From: Cannabis sativa
Lineage: Eukaryota; Streptophyta; Magnoliopsida; Rosales; Cannabaceae
Assembly (NCBI RefSeq): GCF_029168945.1
Contig: NC_083610.1
Span: 52,655,429 to 52,719,428 of the forward strand
Length of the DNA: 64,000 nucleotides
Direction: 5' to 3'
The notes under the pieces are model-generated. The model was not told the origin of the DNA and ran no database searches. It saw only the letters and a list, made by a program, of their open reading frames with translations. This document shows, piece after piece, positions 1 through 12,130 of the stretch; positions within the stretch are counted from its first letter, which is position 1; each line of letters opens with the position of its first letter. A program made the translations under genes and the position numbers.

Positions 1-933
1 TTGTTCTCATAGATCCGGTTGGCTATGATGGCTGGCGGACCTCGTTCTACCCATAGACTGTGTCCTACTCATGGATCTCGTGCTTGAGTGGCCTGTAGGT
101 TTACTCATTCCTGTGCCTCCTTGATCATTGTCACGACGAGTGTTTTCTCCTCCTTGAACTGATTGACTATGAGTTCATGTGTGCCCCGAGCTAACATTTG
201 TCTCTTCACGACTTGTTCTTCCCCATTGGGCGTGGCTCATCATGTTTCTCCCACTGGGGTTTGTACGAACCCCTTCCCTATGGGTTTAAGAAGAATATCA
301 GTGATTCCTCAGTGACGACCTACACGCTCTAGGTTGTGTCCTAGGATTTTCCTTGTTTCTACGAAGAATTACCCGTTCCCTGGTTTCTGGTTGCCTTCTA
401 TTCTGATTTCTATGAGATGGTTCTGGATGATTATCAGGCTGCTCATTTTTAGGGGGAGCATCAATTTCCCCAGGTTGTCTTTCTTGAGTGTTCTAGGGAT
501 TCCCCTGAGCTGTCTCCTGCACCCTAGTTCGTGAGTCGCGAGGTTTGTCACGTGGTCTTCTCTCTCCAGGGTCAGGGTTATTTTGAGTATTATTTTCCTA
601 TGTTGTCCTGGTAGTGGCTACCTCACGCTCCAACTTAGCATTCCGACAGTTTGCCTCCTCTAGGCGGCGTCTGAGTTGGCGATTTTCCAACTCAACAATT
701 GGTATGTATTTTGTTGGATCATAGGCGTCGTCCTGACCAACTGGATCAGGAAGAGGTCTACCAATGTTCATCGTAGGTTCTTCATGCTTTGTTCCAAGAT
801 TCAAGGTTATCCTGAGATAAGTTGTCCATTCAGATTGTGAGTTGAAAGGCCTCCGGGACCCCATTGGCTCTTTTCTAGGACGGTAAGTGGTTTCTTCATG
901 AGGTGTGTCAATGTTTTCTCTATTGTCGGTCAT
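1..933 (-). pseudogene. Ty3/gypsy gag N-terminal region, Tat/Retand-like (element H1, partial)
   Basis: A real ATG at 933 opens an 111-codon frame ending at 598. It carries a stretch rich in charged residues (about residues 80-110) with a coiled-coil look, around VELENRQLRRRLEEAN. After the stop, similar gag-like text continues in another frame (about 551-369), so the gene is frameshifted or broken, and it runs off the window start. It lies just downstream of a primer-binding-like site and an LTR end, where gag of an LTR retrotransposon belongs. Gag forms the particle that packages element RNA. The Tat/Retand assignment is from remembered resemblance and is tentative. Confidence 0.55.
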
Positions 934-992
934 GGAGAAATTGTTTTCTTAATGTAATGAGGGTTTTTTCTGAGCTATTTTCACGAAGGCTC

Positions 993-1010
993 TCAATGAA
1001 AGCACCAAAC
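993..1010 (-). other. Primer-binding-site region of element H1
   Basis: Read on the minus strand, the LTR ends ...GTTAACA and is followed at once by GTTTGGTGCTTTCATTGAG. The same layout, with a close relative of this sequence, occurs at 22597-22615, which supports it as the site where a tRNA primes minus-strand DNA synthesis. The tRNA species was not identified. Confidence 0.5.
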
Positions 1011-2050
1011 TGTTAACGCAGATTTTCGTTAACTATATTTGAGCCTAAGTAGTAATAAACTTGCACAGAAATTAAAATCTGGTAAAGAAAAGATAAGAAC
1101 AAAAAAGGTTTTTTTTTACGTGGTTTTGTAGTTAAAATTGTGCATAGTCCAACCTTTTTCTGATACAACTCTCAAACCTTTTAGATTTCTGATACAACTC
1201 TCAAACATTTTTCTTTGATGATCTTTTCGTCCCTTTTCCAATTAACTTGCCCTATTTATAATTACATAGGCGGGCAGTTAATTACAGTGTTGAATGATAT
1301 TTTACAACAAGTATCCCTTGAAATTGTGGGATTTGATTATATCCCACGTAAAATAAGTGCAGTTAAGATCTAAAAATCACACAACTGTGATTGGTCTGCT
1401 TTTACTGGGTCAATGTAAACGTGTATTAAATACATTGCAAATCGTATCATTCTGGGACATCTCGCTGGGAACTTAGCCTGGTAGCGAGCTAGAGCTTTTC
1501 CCACATCTTTCTGATGTTAATAATTTAAATCTTGTCGCTTCTGAGCTTGAAGACATAACACTTCATCTGACAATCGTAGTTCTTGGCGACAAGGTGAACT
1601 TTAACAACCAACATCATTTGAATGTCAGCTTCTATCCAAGAGAGCTGACTCGACGGAACTGTGAATCTCACTGAAAGATGTCTGGAGTTGATTAGTGAAG
1701 GTACCACGAGCGTGACATCCTATAGCAAGATGGATGCCTCACTATTAGTTGTTTGGGTTTACCTGACTGTTATACTAGGTTTGTATACTGTGTATTATAC
1801 GCTAAGTGTCTTAACAGTCATTATATCTCGCCTACGTCTCTTCAAGCGTAACGAGGTTGATGCCTCGCCTTGCACATCCAATGTCGTATGGTCTTTCGTT
1901 AATTCACGAGACAACAATTTGTATATCTGAATCTCGCGTAAGACCTTATAGTCAGCAAGTTGTAAATATACTCTGTCACTTCCACATTTAATGAGTTATT
2001 CCATTTTCAAATATAATTATCAGTATATTTGTTGATTCGTATTCTTCTCA
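1011..2050 (-). repeat. LTR of element H1 (outer end uncertain)
   Basis: The inner end is clear: the plus strand starts TGTTAACGCAG directly next to the primer site. A TATA-like box lies at 1251-1260 and a short tandem duplication (TTTCTGATACAACTCTCAAA) at about 1165-1210. Only one LTR of this element is in the window, so the outer boundary cannot be fixed by comparison; 2050 is a rough limit where gag-like relics of H2 begin. The short open frames at 1525-1930 are not convincing genes. Confidence 0.5.
1251..1260 (-). promoter_or_regulatory. TATA-like box in H1 LTR
   Basis: The minus strand reads TATAAATAGG, about 240 bases inside the LTR end, the usual position for the Pol II promoter of an LTR. 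Confidence 0.45.
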
Positions 2051-2059
2051 GTTTGACAC

Positions 2060-2749
2060 GTGTCCTCCTCTAAAGTGCTAGCTAAATTTTGGGTATAATA
2101 ATGGTACTAAAGGATATAGAAGTAATCAGAAGGTAAAATGGTAATTTGATAAAAACTAATTACGAACCAACACATGGAGGGCTAATCACTGGTCTTTGCC
2201 TTAATGGGGAGAAATTTTGATTGAATGCTTACTTGAGTGTTTCCCAATAACCGATAGATCTTCAACAAAGCTTGAGATACCACTATTGTGCTACTTTTGA
2301 TAATGTGGATGGAAATATTTAACAACGAGAATCGTCTCAAATGCCTTGCAGGTCAGTCAGTACGTCAAAGTTGTGCATGTGAGAGAGAGGATTTTCTTTT
2401 CCAGTGTATGGATACCACACTAGATTTCTAAACTTTGAGGAGATCTCCAAAGCCTTGATTCAATCTGAGAGTGGAAAAACTGCTCTCAATCTAACTCGTA
2501 CTTTGTTGGCTTCAGAGTAGTGATACCCTTAACCAAAGCAGCAAGGGTGTCAAATTCAGCCCTACACACATCATGTGTGGTGATGTGTGTATCAGCTGGC
2601 CACTTCCTGTTGATGATTTTATGTAGGCTCTTTTCGCCTTCCAAGTCGATCAAAGGCATTGATCGACTTGGGATTGTGATTGTGGCCTAGTCATTGGGCC
2701 TTACTGGCAACTATGGGGGTTGAACCGATTGGTCAAGTTCAACACGTCT
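2060..2749 (-). pseudogene. Decayed gypsy gag fragment (host element H2, distal part)
   Basis: The minus strand has gag-like words scattered over several frames, such as IFPSTLSKVAQ followed by ISSFVEDLS. These match the conserved stretch of Tat-type gag proteins around a Phe-Pro-x-x-Leu motif. Stops and frameshifts are frequent, so no protein is made. The fragment joins 11809-12130 if element B (2750-11808) and one copy of its CGTCT duplication are removed. It is the oldest layer in this part of the window. The family assignment is by memory of motif patterns. Confidence 0.4.
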
Positions 2750-4114
2750 TGTAACACCCTACTAGTTTAGGCGTGTTATTGTGATTTTATACTAGTTGTG
2801 CAGCTCGTTTCTAATCAATAAGTTTATTGAAAAACATGATTACTTAAAACTTTACTTAAATACTCATAAATACAAAAATAGCATATATATGACCGAGATC
2901 CCGTTACAAAATATTTACAAATGTTACATAGTGCGTAATACAAAAGTTGTCGCCTAGCGACTAGAAAAAATACAACTAGCTATCCCAAAGATTGTATGCT
3001 CCAGGTCTAACCCTCCAGGTCTAACCCTACTGCCACGTACAATCTCCATCCACTCAATCTCACTGCTGCTCAACCTTAGCCATGCCCTTACCTACACATG
3101 TAAATAATATCTGTGAGTCGACAAACTCAGTAAGAAAAGGATACATAATAACATAACTATAACCTGGATAATAACCAGGTGCCCATACACCCAACCATAA
3201 TCCTATCCCCGTGTCTAAAACGGTACTGATTCTAGAATGTTCATACGACAATACTATCGACCATAACATTAGCCCATACTCAGAATGCTAGTCATTCCCC
3301 TAGCAGTACCGATGAGATAGCATCGATCAGTATCTGAACCAAACATACATCTATTGGTACTCAATATAACTCTACGTATACTGATACCGCTATCGATGTA
3401 ATCTAACAGGCTTAATAAAATTGTACGCTAAACATGTAAACACATATGCATACCATTATATTAATCTTACCTCACTTTCAGGTGTGTCGGCCAATCTGAG
3501 TTGAACTGCTACTCGACGATTTACAAGCCCCTTGAGTTGGACACACTCTAATCTTGCTAAAATACTTAGAATTCAGTTGAAAATATTCCAACCCTAGCTA
3601 GTTGCTTAAATGCTCGAGAAAGAAAGAAAGAGAGAAGAAGGTTTCCTTGATTTTTCTCTAATTTTGGCTAAAAGGAAATAAACTTAGTATTATCTAGCTT
3701 AATCATAGATAATTACAACAACACTAAACTATTTCTAACATATTCAACTAAAGGACAAAATAATAAAATGGAGAAAGACCATTTTGCCCCTTGACTATAA
3801 CAAAAGGCCACTTACCACCTAGGGGTATTTAGTTATTTCTAAAACCTCAAATATTCTTGACATTTCCAATGTCTAACTATATTTCCTCGCTAAAACTAAA
3901 ATACTAAAATGTAATTCTATTGTCCAAAGGCCACGTTCCAATGTTACTGGGCACAAAACATGAAAAAAGTAAAATTTCATATATGGCATCAATAATACAT
4001 CCTGAATTCAAATAAATCTTCGTATAATCATAAATCATAATTAATAATCTAGTTTCATAATTAAGCCCTAATTATCTGCTAATTTTGAACCAAGAAAATT
4101 AAGCAGTTTTTACA
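2750..4114 (-). repeat. 3' LTR of element B
   Basis: The plus strand runs from TGTAACACCC to GTTTTTACA (1365 bp). It aligns throughout with the 8986-11808 copy outside the later insertion. A polypurine tract follows on the minus strand (TTAAGGGGGAGATAAT, about 4115-4130). The short frame at 3060-3269 lies inside the LTR and is not a gene. Confidence 0.9.
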
Positions 4115-4122
4115 ATTATCTC

Positions 4123-7100
4123 CCCCTTAAAAAGATTTCCTCCTCAAAATCTAACTTGAACCACTCTAGATATTGAGCCCTCATGTTAGACTCCAACTAC
4201 CAGGTGGCTTCCTCCACCTTACTGTTTCTCCAGAATACCTTGACCAAAACTATGGTATTGTTCTGAAGAACTTTTTCTTTCCTATCTAAAATCTGAACTA
4301 GTTGTTCTTTGTACGATAGATCTGGCTGAAGTTCAAGGTTCTCATAACTCAGCACATGAGTGAGATCTAAAACATATTTCCGTAACATAGAGACATAGAA
4401 TACGTTGTGAACTGCTGAAAGTCCTGGAGATAAGGCCAGGCAATAAGCCACCAGTCTAACCTTCTCAAGAATCTCGAAAGGCCCTATAAACCTAGGCCAT
4501 AACTTGCCCTTTTTCCAAAAATGCCTGATCCCATTCATCGAAGACACTCGTAGGAATACATGATCTCCTACTTGACACTCTACATGTCTACGTTTCGGAT
4601 CTATATAACTTTTTTGCTTACTCTGAGAGGCAAGCTTTCTGGGCTTGATCTTTTCTATAGCTTCAATATTTCGTTGCACTGATTCCAGACCTAGGTATTT
4701 CCTTTCTACAGTTTCATCCCAAAGAACTGGAGATCTACTTTTCCTACCATACAACATCTCGTAGGGAGCCATCCCTATAGTGCTCTGATAACTGTTGTTG
4801 TATGGAAACTCTATCAGTGGCAGGTACTTGCTCCAAGAGCCTTCAAAATCCAACAAACAGACACATAACAAATCTTTTAGTATGTGGATTGTCCTTTCGG
4901 ACTGTCCATCAGTCTGAGGATGGAACGTTGTACTGAACTTTAATTTGGTACCCATGGCTCGTTGGAGACTCTGCCAAAATTTCAAGGTGAACTTCGGATC
5001 TCTATTCGATATAATAGACTTCAGAGCCCCATGTAATCTTACTACTTCTTTCATGTATAGCTCTGCGTACTGATCCACTTGTAAAAGTTATTTTTATTGG
5101 TAGAAAATGGGCAGACTTTATAAATCGATCTACCACAACCCAAATAGAATCATACATTCCTGTGGTTCTAGGTAACCCAACCACGAAATCCATGGTGATA
5201 TCCGCCCGCTTCCACTCAGGAAGTGTCATTGGCTACAATAATCCTGTAGGTCTCTAATGTTCAGCCTTATCTGCGGACAAGTTAAACACTGAGATACAAA
5301 TTCAACCACATCTTTCTTCATCCTGAGGGTCTTAAATCTTGATACATCTTAGTAGTGCCACGATGCAGTTAATATGGAGTGCTATGAGCTTCCTCGAGAA
5401 TCTCATTTCTAAGTTCTGCACTACTTGAAACACAAACTCTCGTCCTGTATAACAGCATCCCGTTACTTGACACTGTAAAATCTTTAGCTTGTCTAGCTAA
5501 AACCTTTTCTCGGATCTTTACCAGTTCATGATCAGTTAACTGAGCGACTTTAATTCTATCTAACAAATCAGATTGCAATGATAAATTATGTAGTCTACCT
5601 ACAAAAAACTCAATTCCTAATCTGACCATGTCATCTGCTAATTGAAGTGAAATCTTGATCATACTAGTTACCTACCTGGGACCCTTCTTGCTCAAGGCAT
5701 CTGCCACCACATTGGCCTTACTAGGATGGTAAAGGATTTCATAGTCATAATCCTTAACCAGCTCCAACCAACATCTCTGCCTCATATTCAAATCTTTCTG
5801 ATAAAATAATTATTTGAGGCTCTTATGGTCGGTATAAATCTCACACTTCTCTCCGTAAAGGTATTGCCACCAAATCTTCAAAGTAAAAACTATCGCAGTA
5901 AGTTCTAGATCATGTGTTGGGTATCATTGTTCATATTCCTTTAGCTAATGGGACGCATAAGCGATGCATCGTAGTAAACCACAAACTTTTCTTTATCAGA
6001 TGGGAGGGCTAATATTGGAGCTGTAATCAATCTTTGTTTCAACTATTGGAAGCTTGCTTCACACTTATCTGTCCACAAAAACTACTAATTCTTCTTAGTG
6101 AGTTCAGTTAAGGGTGTGGTGATCCTAAAAAATCCCTCAACAAACCAAAAATAATAACCAGCCAAACCCAGGAAACTTCGAACTTCTGTAACTGTCTTTG
6201 GTCTTGGCCAATCCCTGATGGATTCAATATTTCCTGGATCAACCTTGATCCCATCTTTACTAACAACGTGTTACATAAAAGACACCTGAGATAACAAAAA
6301 CTCACACTTTTTGAACTTGGCATATAGTTTATGTTCCCGTACTCGTTGTAAAACCATCTGAAGATGTTGCTCATGTTCTGTTTCTGACTGAGAGTACACA
6401 AGTATGTCGTCAATAAATACAATAACATAGATATCGAGGAAGTCCTTGAATACCCTATTCATCAGATCCATAAAAGTTGTCGAAGCGTTGGTTAGTCCAA
6501 AAGACATAACTAGGAATTCATAGTGCCCATACCTAGTGCAGAAAGAAGTCTTTGCAATTTCCTCCTCTCGGATTCTCAACTGATGATAGCCCGATCGGAG
6601 ATCAATCTTTGAGATGACCGTCTTTCCCTGAAGCTGATCGAATAACTCATCGATCCTAGGTAACGGATATTTGTTCTTGACAGTCAGTTTATTTAATTCC
6701 CGATAGTCAATACACATGTGTAAGGATCCATCTTGCTTCTTAACAAATAATACGGGAGCTCCCCAGGTGACACATTAGGTCATCAAAACCCTAGGTCAAG
6801 CAACCCTTGAAGTTGAATCTTCAATTCTTTAAGGTTTTCCAAAGCGATTCTATACGATGCCTTAGAAATCGGTTCTGCTCCAGGTGCTAAATCAATAACG
6901 AAATTTATTTCCCTTTGCAGTGGTAAACCCAGAAGTTCATCAGGAAAAACATCTAAAAATTCTTGAACCACCCAGATATCCTTTGGCCGAATTACCTCAG
7001 GTCGTGCGGTATCCAATACCACTGCCAGAAACCCTAAGCACCTTTCTTGTAATAATTCTCTAGCTTTCAGTACCGAGATTATTGGAATTCAGGATCCCTG

Positions 7101-8708
7101 GACTGATCCCACAAATACAAACAGTTCATCGCCCTCAAGTTGGAAGATCACCATCTTCCGTTTACAATCAATACTAGCTGAGTACTTGGACAAGAAATCC
7201 ATTCCAACTATGATGTCAAAATCTACTAAACCCAATTCTACCAAATCAGCACTCAACTCCATATCCTCAATTCTGATCAGCATAGACCTAACCCACCTTT
7301 TAGAGATAACTAATTCTCCGCGAAGTAGTAGGGTTCTTAACCCTTTCTCATAACTATCATACGGTCTACCCAACTTATCAAAAATGCTGGCTGCCACATA
7401 AGAATGAGTGGCCCCAGAGTCAAATAATACAAAGAAGTAAGAGTTTTTGACCCAGAGTTAACCTGTAACAACTGAAGTGCTAGCTTCTGCATCAGTCTAA
7501 GTTAAAGCAAACACCCTTACTGGAGCGAGTTTTGCTGCTGTCTTTTGTTCTTCTTTCTTGAGTTGTGGACAGTCTCTCTTATAGTGTCCAGGCAACCCAC
7601 AGTGGAAACATCCTCAACCTCTACACTCACCCAGATGATGCTTCTTACAACTGGGACCTTCTGGGTAGGTATATCAGGTTTTGAAACCACCCTAAAGGTT
7701 GCCTTGACCTTGGTTCCCTCGTTATTCTGATTGAAGCCACCAGGTGTAGATGGTGCCATTCTGTTCTGGTCAGTGGTCGAGTCACTACCACCCCTACCAT
7801 AACTAGAGGTAGGAAGACTAGGGGCTCCACCAACAACCTGAGTGCCTCAGGACTCCTGGGTGAACTCAACTGTGCCCTCCATTTGTAGTGCCTTTCCCAC
7901 CATATCAACATAGGTGATGTTGTCATCAGTGGCAATCAAAAGGTCGTGTTTTATTTTTGGATTCAATCTGCCTAGGTACTTTTCTTTCTTGATGAAGTTG
8001 GTTGGCACAATTCTTGAGGCCAACCTAGACAATCGATCAAATTGAGTTGTGTATTCAGTAACGCTCATATTCTCTTTCTAGGTGAGCTGGGTAAATTCTT
8101 TCCTCTTTGCACTTTCGATTGCCTCATTGTAGTACTTGGCATTAAAAAACACCTGGAACTCTTCCCAAGTAACAGTGGTAACATCTTGAGTCAGGGACAC
8201 CATGTCCGACCAAACCAGGGCATTCTTTAGAAATTGGAATGTGGAATAGGCCACTCTATCATTACCAGAGACACCAATAAAATTCAAGATTCTTATAATA
8301 ATTGTCAGCCATTGCTTAGCTTTCATCACATCGGGAACTCCTAGAAAGACTAGAGGTGCCTGCTTGCAGAACCTATCGTACATTGGTTCCATCTGATTCA
8401 CTGCAGCAGTTAGCCCTACCTGCACAGCAAGCGCAGGAGCCACCTGCATTTTTGGAGCAGGCATTGCATGAGCACCTTGCTGCCTCAGGAATCCAATTTC
8501 TTTGTCTTGCTCAATTATCTTGGCTTGCATTGCTACAAACCTATTTTCCAATTCCTAGGCAGCCTACGGTGGGTTAACATCTCCCCGACCGCGTGCCCTA
8601 CCTCTAGGGCCTCTGCCTCAGCCTCTTATGTTCGAGGGAATCTGAACTCCCTGACTGCCACTAGATCCGACCGAGTTACCCTTGCTCCTCGTGTTATCTG
8701 ACATCCAT
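4123..8708 (-). pseudogene. Decayed gag-pol polyprotein of element B
   Basis: The start codon is at 8708, but a stop follows four codons later. Recognisable parts in order are: gag (about 8550-7850, PDVMKAKQWL region); aspartic protease (7397-7089, [18 protein letters not shown]); reverse transcriptase (7022-6271, with [10 protein letters not shown] carrying the catalytic Asp pair); a broken RNase H region (about 6270-5700); integrase zinc-binding and core (5662-4650); and a C-terminal chromodomain-like end (about 4280-4123, [13 protein letters not shown]). Frames change repeatedly, so no full protein can be made. The gag zinc knuckle, near 7600, is damaged. The order gag-PR-RT-RH-INT-chromodomain is diagnostic of chromoviruses, and sequence similarity to element A places B in a sister subfamily. 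Confidence 0.88.
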
Positions 8709-8965
8709 TCTATTAGAATAGCCTGCAAAACAAAGAGCTAGCCTGGTCAGATCGCGATCAAGAATAATTTACTAATTACAACTTATTTTGGAAATTAAAA
8801 CATGCGCCTATTCAACTATCAGGCTACTAACATGCTTCCTATCAAACTTTTCTTCTAACATACTAATTAAATAAACTACTAAAGTAATAAAGGCTTACTA
8901 AACTGTCAGTCAAGGTTACCGCTGTTGATGATTGTACATGTCGTGACGATCTTCAGAAGAAAACT

Positions 8966-8985
8966 TGGCAACTCTGATACTAAAT
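8966..8985 (-). other. Primer-binding site of element B
   Basis: The minus strand just inside the 5' LTR reads TTTAGTATCAGAGTTGCC, close to the TGGTATCAGAGCC complement of initiator methionine tRNA used by many plant retrotransposons. Confidence 0.7.
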
Positions 8986-9465
8986 TGTCACACCCTACTA
9001 GGTTAGGCGTGTTATTGTTATTTTATACTAGCTGTGTAGGTCTGTGCTAATTAATGACATTATTAAAACACGTGATTACTTAAAACTTTACTTAAATAGT
9101 TATATATACCCAAAATAGCATATATATATATAACTGGGATCCCGTTACAAAATATTTACAAAATTACATAGTCCGTAATACAAAAGTTGTCGCCTAGCGA
9201 CTAGACAAAATATAACCAGTTGTCCCAAAGATTGTACGCTCTAGGTCTAACTGCCACGACATGTACAATCTCCATCCGCTCGCTCTCACGGCTGCTCACC
9301 CTTAGCTCTGCCCATACCTACACATGCAAACAATATATGTGAGTTGACAGACTCAATATGAAAAGCATAAATGATAACATAATGAGGCACCCATACACCC
9401 AACCATAACCCTATCCCTGTGTGCAACACGGTACTGAGTTTAGAACATTCATACGACAATACTAT

Positions 9466-10939
9466 TGATGAGTCCATATTTATCTTACAAATATGATCAA
9501 TTTATGTATTAATATTCTTCAATTGATTTTTTAAATTATTGATTAGTGTATTTTAATCTGTTAGGCCATTTGAAAGACTATTCATGCATTTAGAGTCTTT
9601 TAGACGGATTTTAGCATATTTTGGTGGAAAATAGTGGAAGTCGGCAGTTCAATTGTACGAGGCAAGACTTAACTGCAAATACGACCTTAGATGCAGAATT
9701 GGACTTAGAGCTCAACATGAAAGTTTTAGATCTCGTTGTTAACTTTTCAGAACATCTTGAATCGTCTAATTTTGAGTAATATCGAGAGAGTTATGGCCAA
9801 AATACTATCAACCATTGCAGCAAGAATTTCTAAAAAAAGATACCGAAGAAAAAAAAGATAAATTTTAAAGAAGAGTTGCGATTTTTTATCTTTTGTTTAA
9901 AAAATGAGTTATCTTTTCATTTTAGTGAGATATTTCCTAATACTATGATAAATATAGAATCTTAATTCTAATGGAATTTATCTATCCACTATAAATAGAC
10001 TCCTAATTCTAATAGGATTTATCTAACTTTCCCATTACTATAAATAAGACCTCTTAGACTACAAACGAGAGAAGTCTAAAAAAAAGTTACGAATTAGAGA
10101 GAGAAACTCTTACTATTTATTATGATTATCATTATAATGTCTAGTTCTGAGTAGTTATCTTTTAGTTAAGGGTTATTTCAAAACCCGAAACATGAATTCT
10201 TAATTTCCTTATTGAATGTTAATTTTTAGTTTCCATTATATAAAATTTCTTCTATTTTTCTATGTTCAATGTTATGATTATTGTTTTAATCTTGTTTAGA
10301 CGACCGTTAAATTAGGTTTTACTTTAATCTACTGTCATCTTAGGATCACTATTCACCTAATAGTCTAGGATTCTAAGGGTTTGTGAAAAATTACAATTTT
10401 TATTTGTGATGAAGAATAGAAGCTAGGTTAAATGAATTATATGCTTCATTGATTTGTTACCTAGATTAGTCTATCTCCATAAATCATAATGCTTTATCTA
10501 ATCTAAATAAATTGCATGTTTCATGGATTTACTGCTTTAGGTAAAAGAGTTAATTATTGAGCGCTTCGCCTTGATTACATACAATAGGGAGATTGGGATA
10601 ATTGACTACTTTAGCGTTATCTGCACGATTAATAGTTTGGTTGGAAACTAAAAATTACATTCTTTAATAGAAATTAGGAATGATTGTTGAGGGTGGCGAA
10701 TAACCTTTAACTAGTTTCTCATATCGTATTCTTCATTTAAACTTGTTTTCTTTTTAATTTTTATCATTGCTATTCTGATCATCAAAACTCCACTTTTCCT
10801 AATTCTTGTTACTGATTTGTAAATAATTAAATAAATATAGTCCTCGTGTGATCGACCCTTACTTACGATTATACTCAAATAATTGGAAGTATTGCAAATA
10901 AAAATGTAGTAAATTTGTTGTGGCTTACGACACGCATCA
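9466..10939 (+). mobile_element. Solo LTR of an unrelated retrotransposon, inside B's 5' LTR
   Basis: Comparison with B's other LTR shows a 1474-bp insertion starting TGATGAGTCC and ending CGCATCA, flanked by the perfect duplication ACTAT (9461-9465 and 10940-10944). The TG...CA termini, 5-bp duplication and lack of any internal region identify a solo LTR left by recombination between two LTRs. TATA boxes sit at 9990-9997 and about 10039-10046, each within a roughly 50-bp tandem duplication (the repeated words are CTAATGGAATTTATCT and CTAATAGGATTTATCT). The family is not recognised. Confidence 0.85.
9990..9997 (+). promoter_or_regulatory. TATA box in solo LTR
   Basis: CTATAAATAG in a GC-poor LTR, repeated about 50 bases downstream. 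It supports plus orientation of the solo LTR. Confidence 0.4.
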
Positions 10940-11808
10940 ACTATCGACCATTAATATCAGCCTATACTCAGAACGCTAATCATACTCTAGCAGTACTGAT
11001 TTGATAGCATCGATCAGTATCTGAGCCAAACATATATCTATTGGTACCCAATATAACTCTACATATACTGATACTGATATTGATGTAATCTAGCAGGCTT
11101 AATAAATATGTACGCTAAACATGTAAACACATATGCATATCATTATACTAATTTTACCTCACTTCTGAATTCAGGTGTGCTAGCCAACTTGAATGGAACT
11201 ACTGCTTGACAATTTACAGGCCCCTTGAGTTGGAAACTCTCTAATCCTGCTAAAATATTCAGAATCTAGTTGAAAATCTTCCAACCCTAGTTGGTTGCTT
11301 AAGTGCTTGAGAAAGAAAGAGATAAAGAAGAAAGTTTAAATGATTTTTCTCTATTTTTGGCTAAAAGGAAATAAACTATGTATTATCTAACTTAATCTTA
11401 GATAATTACAACAACACTAAACTATTTCTAACATATTCTATTAAAGGACAAAATAATAAATTGGAAAAAGACCATTTTGCCCCTTGACTATAACAAAAGG
11501 CCACTTACCACCTAGGGGTATATTGGTCATTTCCAAAACCACGAATATTCCCGACATTCTCAATGTCTATCTATATTGCCCCGCTAAAACTAAAATACTA
11601 AAATGTGATTCTATTGGCCAAACACCGCGTTCAAATATTGTCGAGCACAAAACATGAAAAACGTAAAATTTCATATATGGCGTAAATAATACATTCTAAA
11701 TTTAAATAAATCTTCGTATAATCATAAATCATAATTAATAATCTAATTTTATAATTAAGCCCTAATTATTTGCTAATTCCAAACAAAGAAAATTAAGTAG
11801 TCTTTACA

Positions 11809-12130
11809 CGTCTCCATGCACCCATGGGAAGTATTAATTCTGTTGGCCATAAAGACCTCAGGTGAAGTACCTACACCAATCACCTCATTCATCATGGAAG
11901 TATTTTCGAGTGTGGAGTATTTCATTGATCTTCACCCTCAGAATCTCATACTCTTCACTTTAGTGGAAGAGCTTTCGGGTTCTTCCCCTATGTCTGACTG
12001 TTGGCCCTTTCCCTTTGCAAGGTCATGGGGTGGTCTAGAGTCATTAGACTTGTGAAGAACCCCACGAAGGAGATTTATTTCCCACATTGTTTGAATTGTT
12101 TCGAGTAGAATTACGGATGGTCCTATCAAG
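11809..12130 (-). pseudogene. Gag fragment of host element H2 between B and C
   Basis: An open stretch on the minus strand from 12129 to 11938 reads like a hydrophilic gag linker (PPHDLAKGKGQQSDIGEE). It continues from 22253-22410 once element C is removed, and on to 2749 once B is removed. No catalytic domain is visible. It is kept as a separate piece because two insertions bound it. Confidence 0.4.

Larger units (their letters stand above)
2750..11808 (-). mobile_element. Element B: old Ty3/gypsy chromovirus (Tekay/Del-like), minus strand
   Basis: The two LTRs are 2750-4114 and 8986-11808, the latter enlarged by a later solo-LTR insertion. The flanking 5-bp direct repeat CGTCT (2745-2749 and 11809-11813) is perfect. 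The primer site lies inside the 8986 LTR, and the purine-rich tract lies just above 4114. The coding region between is related to that of element A but has many stops and frameshifts. The LTRs differ at many points, so B is considerably older than A. It inserted into H2. Confidence 0.9.
8986..11808 (-). repeat. 5' LTR of element B, split by a solo LTR
   Basis: The plus strand runs from TGTCACACCC to GTCTTTACA. Without the insertion at 9466-10939 and its 5-bp duplication it is about 1344 bp, close to the 1365 bp of the other LTR. Many substitutions separate the two copies. Confidence 0.9.

Noticed and set aside
1661..1930. 89-codon plus-strand frame with hydrophobic stretch
   Set aside because: Lies within the H1 LTR region on the opposite strand, and the hydrophobic stretch is expected from T-rich DNA. 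No family resemblance.
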